From JANMJD01 sp031371195 (lineage in GTDB: Bacteria > Actinomycetota > Acidimicrobiia > Acidimicrobiales > Ilumatobacteraceae): 47,711 nt of DNA. The stretch spans positions 1 through 47,711 of the forward strand of contig JANMJD010000085.1 of NCBI GenBank assembly GCA_031371195.1, in the 5' to 3' direction. How positions within the stretch are numbered: position 1 is the stretch's first letter; every line of letters starts with the position of its first letter. Positions 1 through 9,066 of the stretch are shown one piece after another. Made by a program: the position numbers and the translations under genes. The notes below the pieces were generated by a model that was not told the origin of the DNA, made no database searches, and saw only the letters and a list, made by a program, of their open reading frames with translations.

Positions 1-189
1 GCCGAAGGACTGTTCTCCGTACCCGGCCTCGGCCAATTCCTCACCCGCGCCGTGCAAAGCCGTGACGTGGTGAAGGTACAGGGTGCGGTCCTCACCGTCG
101 CCCTCGTCTACGTACTCGTCAATCTGGCGGCCGATGTCGCCCTCGCCCTGCTCGACCCCCGGGTCCGCCTCGAGCGGCGGGCGGCATGA
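1..189 (+). CDS. ABC transporter permease, DppB/OppB type (3' end only)
   Basis: The window opens inside this gene; the last 62 codons are visible in frame 1 and end in TGA. The visible tail contains VPGLGQ, then a hydrophobic segment (LTVALVYVLVNLAADVALAL) and DPR, which is the usual C-terminus of DppB/OppB-type inner-membrane permeases of peptide or nickel importers. The stop codon overlaps the ATG of the next gene (ATGA), so the two are translationally coupled, and the partner is a DppC-type permease fused to an ATPase. The substrate cannot be told from this fragment. Confidence 0.85.
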   Translation, partial: AEGLFSVPGLGQFLTRAVQSRDVVKVQGAVLTVALVYVLVNLAADVALALLDPRVRLERRAA

Positions 190-2081
190 GGCGCTGGTGG
201 AGAATCCTCAAGGACCTGGGCGTCGGCGGAATGGCCGCCGCCGGCTGGCTGACGGTGATCTCGGCCGCGGCGATCACCGCGCCCTGGTTACCATTCGATC
301 GCCACCAGAATCTGCGCAACATCCGCGCCGCCCCATCGTGGGCGCATCCATTCGGCACCGATTCGCGCGGGGTCGACATGGTCGCCCGGGTGATCGACGG
401 CTCGCGCATGTCGCTGCTCGTCGGCCTGCTGGCGGGCACGATCAGCCTGGTCATCGGCTCGGCCATCGGCATCACCGCCGGCTATCTGCGTGGACCGACC
501 GACCGGGTGGCCGTCATCGGCCTCGATGCCCTGTCGGCCTTCCCGGCGTTCGCCGCCGCCAGCGTGGCCTCGATCATCTGGGGCCAGAGCCTGCGTACGC
601 TGGTGCTGATCCTGGGATTTCTGATCGTGCCCGTCTTCGCCCGCATCACCCGGGCGACCACGTTGCCGCTCGCCGAACGTGACTTCGTGCTCGCCTCGCG
701 GATGTACGGCGCACGGCACCGGCGGGTGATCCGTCGCGAACTGTTGCCCAACGTCGCCGTACCGATCATCTCGTACGGACTGCTCGTCGTTGGGATCATC
801 ATCGCCATCGAGGGTGCCCTGTCGTTCTTCGGTGCCGGGCTGCCCGACAGCGCTGTGACCTGGGGCAAGCTGATCGCCGCCGGCCAGGAACGGGTCGACC
901 GTTCGCCCCACCTGGCGCTGATCCCGGCCGGGGTGATCGTCGCCACCGTGCTGGCGTTGAACACCGTGGCCGAACGATGGCAACAACGTTGGCTGTTCGG
1001 CGGCCGGCCGCCCACGGTGCGGGCGACCGCGAGGGTTGCCGGCATCCACCTGACCGAGTCGGCCCTGGTGCCCGGCGCCCGCCGAGCGCTTCGCTTCGAG
1101 GCGGTACGCACCTGGCTCGACACCCCGTTCGGAGACGTGCGGGCCGTCGACGGCGTGGATCTGACGATCGAACCCGGGCAACTGGTCGCGCTGGTCGGCG
1201 AAAGCGGGTCGGGCAAGACGATGCTGGCCCGCAGCGTGCTCGGCGTCATCAACACACCGTTGTCACGTACGTCGAGCGGCCGGATCATGTTCGGCGACAT
1301 CGACCTGCGGGGGATCGACGAGGCGTCGATGACCCGCATCCGCGGTCGGCGGATCGCGATGATCTTCCAGGATCCGATGACCAGCCTCGACCCCGTGCAG
1401 CGGCTGGGACGTCAGCTGACCGAACCTTTGCGGGTCCACCTCGGCCTCAATCGAGGCGACGCCCGCCAACAGGCACTGCATCTTCTGCAGGCGGTCGGTA
1501 TTCCCGATGGCGAGCGGCGGCTGCGGGCCTATCCCCACGAACTATCCGGCGGAATGCGCCAACGAGCGGCTATCGCCATCGCCCTGTCGTGCGACCCCGA
1601 CATCCTCATCGCCGACGAACCGACGAGCGCATTGGACGTGACGGTGCAGGCCCAGATCCTGGATCTGCTCGATGGTCTGCGGGTCGAGCGGAAGTTGGCT
1701 GTGCTGCTGATCACCCACGACCTGGGCATCGTTGCCAGCCGGGCCGACGAGGTCGCCGTGATGTATGCCGGACGGATCGTCGAACACGGCACGACGCGGG
1801 CGCTGTTCAACCAGCCGTCGCACCCGTACACCCGAGCGTTGCTCGGGGCCATTCCACGGCTGGACACGGTGAGCCATCAACGCCTGGCGAGTATTCCGGG
1901 GACTCCACCCATCCTCATCGGCCGGCCCGCCGCCTGCTCGTTCGCGCCGCGCTGCCCCGACGTGCATGCGGCATGCCTCGAGGCCGAACCGGTACTGGAG
2001 CCGGCGGGGCACACCGTCGCCGCCTGCTGGGCTGCTTCCGCGGCGGTCGGCCCACGCGCGGGTTCACATCCACCGGGTTGA
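186..2081 (+). CDS. Fused DppC-type permease and DppD-type ATPase of a peptide ABC importer
   Basis: This 631-residue protein joins two subunits that are usually separate. Residues about 1-280 are a DppC/OppC permease with several membrane segments, an HPFGTDSRG motif before the transmembrane core, and an EAA-type cytoplasmic loop (AERDFVLASRMYGA followed by LLPN). Residues about 295-620 are an ABC ATPase: Walker A GESGSGKT at 338-345, signature LSGGMRQR at 453-460, Walker B ILIADEP with D477 and E478, and the oligopeptide-family C-terminal tail (SHPYTRALL, then CSFAPRCP). It follows a DppB-type permease with an ATGA overlap. Neither a second ATPase (DppF type) nor a binding protein follows; they may lie upstream of the window. 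Fused permease/ATPase proteins of this family are known in actinobacteria. The substrate (peptides, nickel or other) is not evident. Confidence 0.92.
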   Translation: MRRWWRILKDLGVGGMAAAGWLTVISAAAITAPWLPFDRHQNLRNIRAAPSWAHPFGTDSRGVDMVARVIDGSRMSLLVGLLAGTISLVIGSAIGITAGYLRGPTDRVAVIGLDALSAFPAFAAASVASIIWGQSLRTLVLILGFLIVPVFARITRATTLPLAERDFVLASRMYGARHRRVIRRELLPNVAVPIISYGLLVVGIIIAIEGALSFFGAGLPDSAVTWGKLIAAGQERVDRSPHLALIPAGVIVATVLALNTVAERWQQRWLFGGRPPTVRATARVAGIHLTESALVPGARRALRFEAVRTWLDTPFGDVRAVDGVDLTIEPGQLVALVGESGSGKTMLARSVLGVINTPLSRTSSGRIMFGDIDLRGIDEASMTRIRGRRIAMIFQDPMTSLDPVQRLGRQLTEPLRVHLGLNRGDARQQALHLLQAVGIPDGERRLRAYPHELSGGMRQRAAIAIALSCDPDILIADEPTSALDVTVQAQILDLLDGLRVERKLAVLLITHDLGIVASRADEVAVMYAGRIVEHGTTRALFNQPSHPYTRALLGAIPRLDTVSHQRLASIPGTPPILIGRPAACSFAPRCPDVHAACLEAEPVLEPAGHTVAACWAASAAVGPRAGSHPPG

Positions 2082-2124
2082 ACACCGGTTTGAACTGGCC
2101 GTGTCGGGCCGCGAGACTGCGTGG

Positions 2125-2997
2125 ATGGGACGAGCGCACCTGGCCACCGGCATCGAGATCGAATACGAGACGTTCGGTGCGCCCGACGACCCCGCGCTGC
2201 TGTTGATCATGGGCCTCACCGCTCAGATGACGGCGTGGCCCGACGCGATGTGCCGCATGCTGGCAACCGACCGCCACGTCATCCGCTTCGACAATCGCGA
2301 CTGCGGGCTGTCGACGAAGTTCGACGGTGTCGAGGTCGACATCATGGCCGTGATCACCCAGGCGTTGGCCGAGGAGGAGGCGCCGACCGTGCCCTACACG
2401 TTGTCGGACATGGCCGCCGATGCCGTGGGACTGCTCGACCATCTCGGCATCAAACAGAGCCACGTCGTCGGCGCCTCGATGGGCGGGATGATCGCCCAGA
2501 CCTTCGCCATCGAACATCCCGAACGCACGTTGACACTCACCTCGATCATGTCGCAGCCTGGTGACCCCGACGTCGGCCAACCCACTGCCGAGGCGATGGC
2601 CGTGCTGTTCACCCCTCCCCCGACCGATCGCCCCGCCTACATCGACTCGTCGATCGGCTGGGGCGTGTGGTCGTCATCGAAGTACTTCGATGCCGATGAA
2701 GCCCGGGCCCAGGCGGCCGCGGACTACGACCGATCGTTCTATCCCGAGGGCGCCCCCCGCCAGATGGCGGCGATCTATGCGAGCGGTCGTCGCAGCGACC
2801 GGCTCAAGGCGCTCGACACCCCGACGCTGGTCATTCACGGCCGCGACGACAAGTTGATCACGCCGTCGGGCGGGGTACGCACCGCCGAGTTGATCGAGGG
2901 GGCCAACTTGCTCCTGATGGCCGACATGGGCCACGACCTGCCTGAGCCGCTGATACCGGTGATCGTCGACGCGATCCGTTCCCACACCCGCCGCTGA
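2125..2997 (+). CDS. Alpha/beta-fold hydrolase
   Basis: This 290-residue protein has the alpha/beta-hydrolase layout: an oxyanion-side LIMGLTAQM strand-loop near residue 25, a GASMGG nucleophile elbow carrying the catalytic Ser, a HGRDDKLITP segment giving the likely acid, and a terminal MGHDLP giving the catalytic His. The frame is open further upstream into the ATPase gene, but recognisable similarity begins at the ATG at 2125; a GTG at 2101 is also possible. It is followed after 14 nt by an alpha-methylacyl-CoA racemase gene, so the two may be co-transcribed. The substrate is unknown; esterase, lactonase or CoA-thioester hydrolysis all fit the fold. Confidence 0.85.
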   Translation: MGRAHLATGIEIEYETFGAPDDPALLLIMGLTAQMTAWPDAMCRMLATDRHVIRFDNRDCGLSTKFDGVEVDIMAVITQALAEEEAPTVPYTLSDMAADAVGLLDHLGIKQSHVVGASMGGMIAQTFAIEHPERTLTLTSIMSQPGDPDVGQPTAEAMAVLFTPPPTDRPAYIDSSIGWGVWSSSKYFDADEARAQAAADYDRSFYPEGAPRQMAAIYASGRRSDRLKALDTPTLVIHGRDDKLITPSGGVRTAELIEGANLLLMADMGHDLPEPLIPVIVDAIRSHTRR

Positions 2998-3011
2998 GGA
3001 AGAATCGGCCG

Positions 3012-4175
3012 ATGACAGGACCGCTCTCCGGGTACAGGATCATCGAGATTGCCGGCATCGGGCCGGGACCCTTCGCGGCGATGATGCTCGCCGACATGGG
3101 GGCCGAGGTGATTCGCATCGAACGGGCTCAGGCCGTGCGGGACCCGGTACCCGATGGGCCTTACTTCGACGTGTTGCAGCGTGGACGGCGAAATGTCGCC
3201 CTCGACCTCAAGCATCCCGACGGGGTGGAGACATTGCTCACGCTGGTGGAATCGGCCGATGCGATCATCGAGGGCTTCCGCCCCGGGGTGATGGAGCGTC
3301 TCGGGGTCGGCCCCGATGTCTGCCTCGCCCGCAACCCCCGGATCATCTTCGGACGGATGACCGGCTGGGGTCAGGACGGTCCGTACGCCCTTGCCGCCGG
3401 CCACGACATCAACTACATCTCGCTCGCCGGGGCCTTGGCCCACTTCGGTCGGGCCGACAGCGGGCCGGTGCCGCCGCTGAACATGGTCGGCGACTTCGGT
3501 GGTGGTGGCATGTTCCTCGCCTACGGCGTGGTCTGCGCCCTGCTCGAGGCCCAGAAGTCGGGCAGCGGCCAGATCGTCGACACGGCGATGGTCGACGGGA
3601 CTGCGGCGCTGATGGCGTTCTTTTGGTCGTTCAGTGCGATCGGTGCCTTCGACCAGAACGCGCGGGGCACCAACCTGCTCGACACCGGCGCCCACTTCTA
3701 CGACGTCTACCGATGCTCCGACGGCGAGTACATCTCGATCGGTTCCATCGAACCGCAGTTCTATGCCGAGCTCCTCCGACTGATCGACCTGACCGACGAT
3801 GCCGAGTTCGCCCAGCAGAACGACAAGAGCCAGTGGCCACATCTCAAGCAGCGTCTGGCCGACCTCTTCGCCACCAGAACCCGTGACGAATGGTGCGCCG
3901 TGATGGAGATGACCGATGTGTGCTTCGCTCCCGTGCTGACGATGACCGAGGCCGTCTCCCACCCGCACAATGTCGCCCGCCAGACGTTCGTCGAGCGCGA
4001 CGGGCAGACCCAGCCGGCGCCGGCCCCGCGGTTCTCACGCACCACCGCCGCACTCGGTCGATCGCCGGCCCACGCCGGCCAGCACACCCGGGAGGTGCTC
4101 GCCGACTGGGGGGTGCCGGGGTCCCGAATCACCGAACTCGAGGCGTCGGGCGCCGCCCGTCAGGCGGGTGCGTGA
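3012..4175 (+). CDS. CaiB/BaiF family protein, probable alpha-methylacyl-CoA racemase
   Basis: The 387-residue protein belongs to the family III CoA-transferase fold. Its closest recognisable type is alpha-methylacyl-CoA racemase, which interconverts (2R)- and (2S)-2-methylacyl-CoA esters during branched-chain or sterol side-chain beta-oxidation. Active-site elements match the racemase pattern: GHDINYISLAGAL with His131, GDFGGGGM with Asp161, and a later SIEPQFYAELL with Glu247, at spacings like the known mycobacterial enzyme (His126/Asp156/Glu241). A purine-rich AGGAAG lies about 8 nt before the ATG. The gene ends in TGATG, sharing one base with the PIG-L deacetylase start. Formyl-CoA-type CoA transferase is the alternative, but the His/Asp pair favours the racemase. 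Confidence 0.88.
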   Translation: MTGPLSGYRIIEIAGIGPGPFAAMMLADMGAEVIRIERAQAVRDPVPDGPYFDVLQRGRRNVALDLKHPDGVETLLTLVESADAIIEGFRPGVMERLGVGPDVCLARNPRIIFGRMTGWGQDGPYALAAGHDINYISLAGALAHFGRADSGPVPPLNMVGDFGGGGMFLAYGVVCALLEAQKSGSGQIVDTAMVDGTAALMAFFWSFSAIGAFDQNARGTNLLDTGAHFYDVYRCSDGEYISIGSIEPQFYAELLRLIDLTDDAEFAQQNDKSQWPHLKQRLADLFATRTRDEWCAVMEMTDVCFAPVLTMTEAVSHPHNVARQTFVERDGQTQPAPAPRFSRTTAALGRSPAHAGQHTREVLADWGVPGSRITELEASGAARQAGA

Positions 4176-4990
4176 TGGGTACGCTCGTCTGCTTCCACGC
4201 CCACCCCGACGACGAGGCGATCTCGACCGGGGGCACCATCGCCCGCGCCGCCGCCGAGGGTCACCGGGTCGTTCTGGTGCTCGCCACCAACGGCGAATGG
4301 GGAGAATCACCCGACGACCTGGGTGAACAGTCGTTGCTCCAACGCCGACGCAACGAGGTCGCCCGCTCCGGCGAGGCATTGGGTGTCGCCCGCATCGTCT
4401 GGTTGGGCTACGAGGACTCGGGCATGACCGGTTGGGAGCAGAACGCCAATCCCGGCTCGTTCCTGCAGGCGCCGGTGGACGAGGCGGCGGAGCGCCTCGC
4501 CGCTGTTCTGCGCGACGAGGACTGTGATGTGCTCACGGTCTACGACTGGCATGGCAACTACGGTCATCCCGACCACATCCAGGTCCATCGAGTCGGCCAT
4601 CGCGCCGCCCAATTGGCCGGCACTCCCAAGGTCGTCGAGGCGACGATGAATCGCGATTCGATTCGACGCCTGGTGCAGGCAGCCCGCGAGATGGGCGTGC
4701 CCATGGGCCCAGGCGACGAGGGCGACGATTTCGACGTCGACGGCCCGGCCGACGACGGCAACCCGATGGGCATGCTCGAGCACGAGATCACCCTGGCCGT
4801 CGACGTGACGGGCTATATCGCCAACAAACGGGCATCGATCCGGGCGCACACCAGCCAGATCACCGATACCTCGTTCTTCCTCCAGATGCCCGACGACGTG
4901 TTCGCCATGTCGTTCGGCACCGAATGGTTCATCGAGCATGGCGTGACTCCCGGGGCCGGCCCGCGCACGGGCTGGCTGTTCGACGAATGA
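4175..4990 (+). CDS. PIG-L family (LmbE-like) zinc deacetylase
   Basis: This 271-residue protein starts at the ATG that overlaps the previous stop (TGATG). It has the zinc-site motif AHPDDE at residues 9-14 and a later GHPDH with His134, giving the His-Asp...His zinc ligands of the PIG-L family. In actinobacteria this family includes MshB and Mca, which deacetylate GlcNAc-inositol or cleave mycothiol S-conjugates; the length is slightly below theirs. There is no signal peptide, so it should be cytoplasmic. Coupling to the racemase gene suggests co-expression. I cannot separate Mca/MshB activity from another N-acyl sugar or amide deacetylase by eye. Confidence 0.88.
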   Translation: MGTLVCFHAHPDDEAISTGGTIARAAAEGHRVVLVLATNGEWGESPDDLGEQSLLQRRRNEVARSGEALGVARIVWLGYEDSGMTGWEQNANPGSFLQAPVDEAAERLAAVLRDEDCDVLTVYDWHGNYGHPDHIQVHRVGHRAAQLAGTPKVVEATMNRDSIRRLVQAAREMGVPMGPGDEGDDFDVDGPADDGNPMGMLEHEITLAVDVTGYIANKRASIRAHTSQITDTSFFLQMPDDVFAMSFGTEWFIEHGVTPGAGPRTGWLFDE

Positions 4991-5047
4991 TCGACGTTTG
5001 CCCCACCGGCCGACGACCTCGGCCGGCGAGCTGAGCGGACGAGCCGC

Positions 5048-5611
5048 ATGGCACGCATCCATCTCGTGCGTCACGGACGGGCGACGGCCGGCTGGGACGT
5101 CGATCCCGACCCGGACCTCGACGATCTCGGCCGACAGCAGGCCCGTACGGTCACCGATCGCCTCGAGGCCCTCGGACCGCGGCCTCTGCTGACGAGCCCG
5201 TTGCGGCGCTGCCGGCGGACCGCCGAGCCGTTGGCGGCGATCTGGGGCGTCGACGTCGGCATCGAGCCGGCGGTGGCCGAAATTCCCTCGCCGCCCGGCG
5301 TGGAGATGGCCGAGCGGGTCACGTGGCTGCGGGCGGCGATGGCCGGCAGCTGGACCGACCTCGGCAGCCGGTACGCCACCTATCGCGACCAGGTGATCGC
5401 CTCGATCGCCGCCCTCCCCGGTGACACCGTGGTGTTCTCCCATTTCATCGCCATCAACGTGGTGATCGGCGCCGCATTGGGGCGCGACGACCTGGTGATC
5501 CGCAGCCTCGACAACTGCTCGGTGACGATCGTCGACACATCCTGGGCGGCGACCGGCAGCATGATCGACCTCGTCGAGTCGGGTCACGAGGCCGACACCC
5601 TCATCCGCTGA
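5048..5611 (+). CDS. Histidine phosphatase family protein (phosphoglycerate mutase-like)
   Basis: This 187-residue protein carries the phospho-acceptor motif LVRHG with His9, a TSPLRRCRRTAEPL segment typical of the branch-1 histidine phosphatases, and the second catalytic His in VFSHF (His132). These enzymes form a phosphohistidine intermediate and act on small phosphorylated metabolites or as broad phosphatases. It follows the PIG-L gene by 57 nt on the same strand and could be the last gene of that run. The substrate is unknown. Confidence 0.88.
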   Translation: MARIHLVRHGRATAGWDVDPDPDLDDLGRQQARTVTDRLEALGPRPLLTSPLRRCRRTAEPLAAIWGVDVGIEPAVAEIPSPPGVEMAERVTWLRAAMAGSWTDLGSRYATYRDQVIASIAALPGDTVVFSHFIAINVVIGAALGRDDLVIRSLDNCSVTIVDTSWAATGSMIDLVESGHEADTLIR

Positions 5612-5700
5612 GCAGCGCAGCAGAGTTCGGTGGAATGGTGGAGGTCGTTGGTCACCCCGCAAAACGGAGGACCGATCGCGCGATGGGCCACAATGGTCGG

Positions 5701-6441
5701 ATGCGCCGTCTACGCCGATCTGCCCGCCGGACATCCGCAGTGGTGGCGACGACCCTCCTGCTCGGGGCCTGCGGGGCCGACAGCGGCTCGGAGCGGGCGA
5801 TCAACCCGGCGCCTACCGCGGCACCGACGACCGTCGCCACGACCGTTGCGCCGACGCCTCCGACATCGGTCACCCCGGAGACTGCGGTCACGACGGTGCT
5901 TCTCCCGACCACCACTTCGCCGGCCACCACTCCGCCCACGACGGCGACGGGACCGACAGCTCTCCTTCTGCGCCCTGGAGGACTCGGCGACTATCCGTTC
6001 GGTGCCGCGGCCGATCCGACGATTGCCCAGCTCACCGCCATTCTCGGTCCGCCGACGACCGATTCGGGTTGGGTCGCATCGTTCGATTCCCCGTTCGGGG
6101 TGTGTCCCGGCGACGAGGTTCGCGGGGTCACGTGGAACGGCCTGCTCGTGCTCTTCGCCGATGCCACCCTCATCGTGTCGGGCCAGCGGCACATGTTCCA
6201 CTATGTCTACGGCCCCGAGGCGACTCCGGCAGGCCTGGCCGGCGAAACCGGCATCGGCCTGGGTTCGACCGTGGCCGCGTTGCGCGCCGGCTACCCCGAC
6301 GTCTCGGTGTTCGACGACGAACTACTCGGCACCGCGGCGTTCTCGGTGGGCGGCGCAGCCGGACTCGGCGGCACCCTGACCGATACGTCGGACGCCGGGA
6401 TCGTGACCACGATCACCGGCGGCGAGGGTTGCGGCGAGTAG
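5701..6441 (+). CDS. Putative secreted lipoprotein of unknown function
   Basis: The 246-residue product starts with an Arg-rich n-region, a short hydrophobic core and a lipobox LLGAC with Cys24, followed by a long Thr/Pro/Ala-rich linker (about residues 35-85) typical of actinobacterial cell-surface proteins. The remaining globular part (about 90-246) begins LRPGGLGDYPFG and is Gly- and Asp-rich; I do not recognise its fold. The ATG at 5701 is preferred over an in-frame ATG at 5635 because it places the Arg-rich signal peptide at the N-terminus. A CACAAT hexamer sits 6 nt before this ATG, which could be an imperfect -10 element of a leaderless transcript. Confidence 0.7.
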   Translation: MRRLRRSARRTSAVVATTLLLGACGADSGSERAINPAPTAAPTTVATTVAPTPPTSVTPETAVTTVLLPTTTSPATTPPTTATGPTALLLRPGGLGDYPFGAAADPTIAQLTAILGPPTTDSGWVASFDSPFGVCPGDEVRGVTWNGLLVLFADATLIVSGQRHMFHYVYGPEATPAGLAGETGIGLGSTVAALRAGYPDVSVFDDELLGTAAFSVGGAAGLGGTLTDTSDAGIVTTITGGEGCGE

Positions 6442-6524
6442 CCGGAGCAACGTCCTCCTGAGGAGGTCCGGTACGCTCGACTCCGCACGGCCCACCGGGC
6501 CGCTGGACGAAGCGAGGCTCGGGC

Positions 6525-7349
6525 ATGAAGAAGATGCTGCCGGTCGACGAACTGGCCCGCGACGCACGGTTCTCCCGCATCCGCGTCGAGGACACGGTCT
6601 TCGACCCCCGCAACCTCAACCCGTCGGCCCAGCGCAACGGCCTGGCCCCCGAGTACGCCCAGGCATCCGACAACGCCCGCGGTCTGATGCACGGCATCTT
6701 CGTCGGCGAGATCCAGGCCCTGGAAGGCGCCGGACGCACCTGCTGGGACTTCGACACCGGCGAGGGGCGCGACGAGGCACCGTTCGCCCTCAAACTCGAT
6801 ATGGCCCGCCAGTGCTGGGACGAGGCCCGTCATGTGGAGATCTCCTGCAAGCTGGGCGATCACATGGGCTCCGAGATCGGTGAGTTCGGCGAGCAGGTTC
6901 TGCTGTTCGAGGCGGCGTGCAACGCCGATCCGGTCCTGCGCCTCACCGGGGTCAATCGGGCGCTGGAAGGACTGGCGATCGATGTCTTCACCACGATGAA
7001 GGATCTGGGCTCCCATTTTGGCGATCCCACCCTGCGATTCGCCGAGGACTGGATGCTCGCCGACGAGGTGACCCACGTGAAGATGGGTTCGGACTGGCTG
7101 CGCAGGATCACCGCCAACGACCCCGAGCGGCAGCGCCAGGCGCTGGAGTTCCAGCGAGCCGTCGACAAGCTGTTCAGCTTCGGTGGGTTCCGCGGCGAGA
7201 GCGCCGAGAATCCGGTGCACCTGGCCCGCAACTTCCGTCGATTGGCCGGGTTCTCCGACGACGAGATCTCCGACCTGGTCGACGCGGCCGCGGAGGCCTA
7301 CAGCGAGGCACAGGTGCAGCAGGCCGCCGCCCTGGCTCAGGCGAGTTGA
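6525..7349 (+). CDS. Ferritin-like di-iron protein
   Basis: This 274-residue, mostly helical protein shows the complete ferritin-like metal-ligand series: Glu62 (GEIQALEG), Glu100-x-x-His103 (DEARH), Glu148 (RALEG) and Glu181-x-x-His184 (DEVTH). That order and spacing match a four-helix-bundle di-iron carboxylate site. It resembles the DUF455-type ferritin-like proteins rather than ferritin itself; members can be oxygenases, oxidases or peroxide-detoxifying proteins. There is no signal peptide. Flanking genes (a lipoprotein upstream, a membrane protein downstream) do not reveal a substrate. The di-iron assignment is strong by motif, the reaction unknown. Confidence 0.8.
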   Translation: MKKMLPVDELARDARFSRIRVEDTVFDPRNLNPSAQRNGLAPEYAQASDNARGLMHGIFVGEIQALEGAGRTCWDFDTGEGRDEAPFALKLDMARQCWDEARHVEISCKLGDHMGSEIGEFGEQVLLFEAACNADPVLRLTGVNRALEGLAIDVFTTMKDLGSHFGDPTLRFAEDWMLADEVTHVKMGSDWLRRITANDPERQRQALEFQRAVDKLFSFGGFRGESAENPVHLARNFRRLAGFSDDEISDLVDAAAEAYSEAQVQQAAALAQAS

Positions 7350-7431
7350 CCAGCACGGTTGTGATCGGCCCGTTCACCGGCCTGCGTCGTACGATGGCAG
7401 GACGCTCATCCTTCGGCTTGCGGAGACTCCC

Positions 7432-7800
7432 CTGACTGCCCTGCTCACCCTCGACATCCACAAGGCATGGGCGTGGTTCGTCATCATCGGCAACGGCCTG
7501 GCGGGGCTCTGGGCGTTGGCGGCCCACAAGTGGCCGATGATCCGTTCACGGGCGTTGTGGTGGTTCGTCACCATCACCCAGTGCTCCGTGTTCGTCCAGG
7601 TCATCCTCGGTGTGATGCTCGTGTCGAGAAACAAGCTCGTCGCCCCGAAGTTCCACATGTTCTATGGGTTCGTGGCGATCATCTCCGTCGCCATCCTGTA
7701 CTCGTACCGCAGCCAGCTCAGCCACAAGTTGTATCTGTTGTACGGGGGCGGCGGGCTGTTCATCATGGGACTCGGCATCCGGGCGATGCTCGTCGGCTGA
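7432..7800 (+). CDS. Small four-helix membrane protein, unknown function, start uncertain
   Basis: The frame encodes about 122 residues with four predicted membrane segments: WAWFVIIGNGLAGLWALAA, WWFVTITQCSVFVQVILGVM, FHMFYGFVAIISVAILY and LYLLYGGGGLFIMGLGI. No family is recognised. The start is a problem: no ATG, GTG or TTG lies in this frame near the first helix. A CTG at 7432 is placed 6 nt after a GGAG at 7422-7425 and overlaps the stop of a 13-codon frame starting with ATG at 7394, so CTG initiation or translational coupling is the simplest reading. The coding assignment rests on the membrane pattern and coding-like base composition. Confidence 0.7.
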   Translation: MTALLTLDIHKAWAWFVIIGNGLAGLWALAAHKWPMIRSRALWWFVTITQCSVFVQVILGVMLVSRNKLVAPKFHMFYGFVAIISVAILYSYRSQLSHKLYLLYGGGGLFIMGLGIRAMLVG

Positions 7801-7890
7801 CTCGTTCTCCCCCGGCGAACCTTTCTCCACCTGGCAACCGCCTCACGCGCATACTCTCCAGCTGGGGAAGCGATCCGAGGGGAACCATCG

Positions 7891-9066
7891 ATGAGCAAGA
7901 CCGAGAGCCGTGCCCTGCGAACGAGCAAGGCCGACCCCGAGTCGACCGAGCCGTTCCGGTTCTTCGACAACCGCGAGAAGTACCTGCTGTTCGTCACGAC
8001 GACCAGCGAGAAGGCCGAGGTCGCGTCGCGCATCGGCCAGGAGCTCGAGCGGTTGACGCCCCGCCCGCCGGCGCTGCGCGTTTTCGATGCCGGCACCGGC
8101 AACGGTGTGGTGCTGGGCAATGTTCTGCGCCATCTCCATCGCCGACTGCCGACGGTGCCGTTTCTCGCGGTGGGCAAGGAGATCAGCATGGAGGACACCC
8201 GCCTGACGTTGTCGCAGCTGCCCGACCGTCTCGCCGAGCACGCTCAGACGGTGGTGGCGCTGACCAACATGAGGTACTCCGAAGCACCCTGGCTCAATCC
8301 GAACAACCCCGAAGACCGGGCAAAGATGCGTTGGTGGGACATCCCCCTCACGGGCAGCACGGCCCACGAGTTCGCCCAGCAGATCGACGCCCTCGACCAC
8401 GTCCTCACCGCCGGCTGGCAGACGACCTCCAGCGTCAAAACCGGCAACCCGACCTACGCGATTCCGTCGGTCGTCGTGCTCTACCGGGCCGATCAAGCCT
8501 TCGCCCTCAACGATGTCATCCCCCGACAGAATCGCCCGGAATCTGTGGGCGACTACGACCTGGTGCTGGCGGCCCAGCCGTACCGGTCGCGCACCCCGGC
8601 CGAGACGAAGGTGAAAATGGTCCTCGCTCCGCTGGCCAGGTCGCTTGGGCGCGGCGGTCGACTGGTCGTCGCCCAGTCCACGGGCCACGATCCCGGCATG
8701 GAGATCATCCGGCGCGTCTGGCCCGACGAGGAACCCTTCGCCACACCCCGCCACCTGTTGATCCGAGAACTCGACCGCCAGCTCAATGACGCTGGAGCGC
8801 CCGTCTACGGCTTCGAAGGGACCACGGACGCGCAGGCCCTGTTCACGTACCACCTCCACGCCATGCCCAACGAGGTGTCCAACCGGATCAGTACCTCGAC
8901 GGCAATGGCGGCCTGGAACGCCGCGGTGTACGTCGCCCAGATCGACGATGAACGTGTCGGAGAGGCCCTCCAGTCCGGACGGTATATGGAACCAACGCGC
9001 GATGTGGTGCTCAAGCACGGAGGCTTGTGGTTCCAAGACGAATGTTTCGTCGTTGTGCGCTCATAA
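7891..9066 (+). CDS. SAM-dependent methyltransferase-like protein, substrate unknown
   Basis: This 391-residue protein has a Rossmann-type nucleotide motif VFDAGTGNG at residues 64-72, which matches motif I of class I SAM-dependent methyltransferases, followed by a strand with an acidic residue near 95-97 (GKEIS). The middle part (about 130-230) carries NPNNPEDRAKMRWWDIP and has no counterpart I recognise. A later YDLVLAAQPYRSR and GGRLVVAQS segment resembles the motif IV/post-motif region. A purine-rich GAGGGGAACC precedes the ATG. It stands alone between a membrane protein and a secreted glycosidase, so context gives no target. Methyltransferase fold is likely, activity is inferred. Confidence 0.65.
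   Translation: MSKTESRALRTSKADPESTEPFRFFDNREKYLLFVTTTSEKAEVASRIGQELERLTPRPPALRVFDAGTGNGVVLGNVLRHLHRRLPTVPFLAVGKEISMEDTRLTLSQLPDRLAEHAQTVVALTNMRYSEAPWLNPNNPEDRAKMRWWDIPLTGSTAHEFAQQIDALDHVLTAGWQTTSSVKTGNPTYAIPSVVVLYRADQAFALNDVIPRQNRPESVGDYDLVLAAQPYRSRTPAETKVKMVLAPLARSLGRGGRLVVAQSTGHDPGMEIIRRVWPDEEPFATPRHLLIRELDRQLNDAGAPVYGFEGTTDAQALFTYHLHAMPNEVSNRISTSTAMAAWNAAVYVAQIDDERVGEALQSGRYMEPTRDVVLKHGGLWFQDECFVVVRS

Noticed and set aside
2835..3968. A 377-codon minus-strand open frame
   Set aside because: It lies fully opposite the racemase gene, whose active-site residues are intact; no homology is apparent in the shadow frame.
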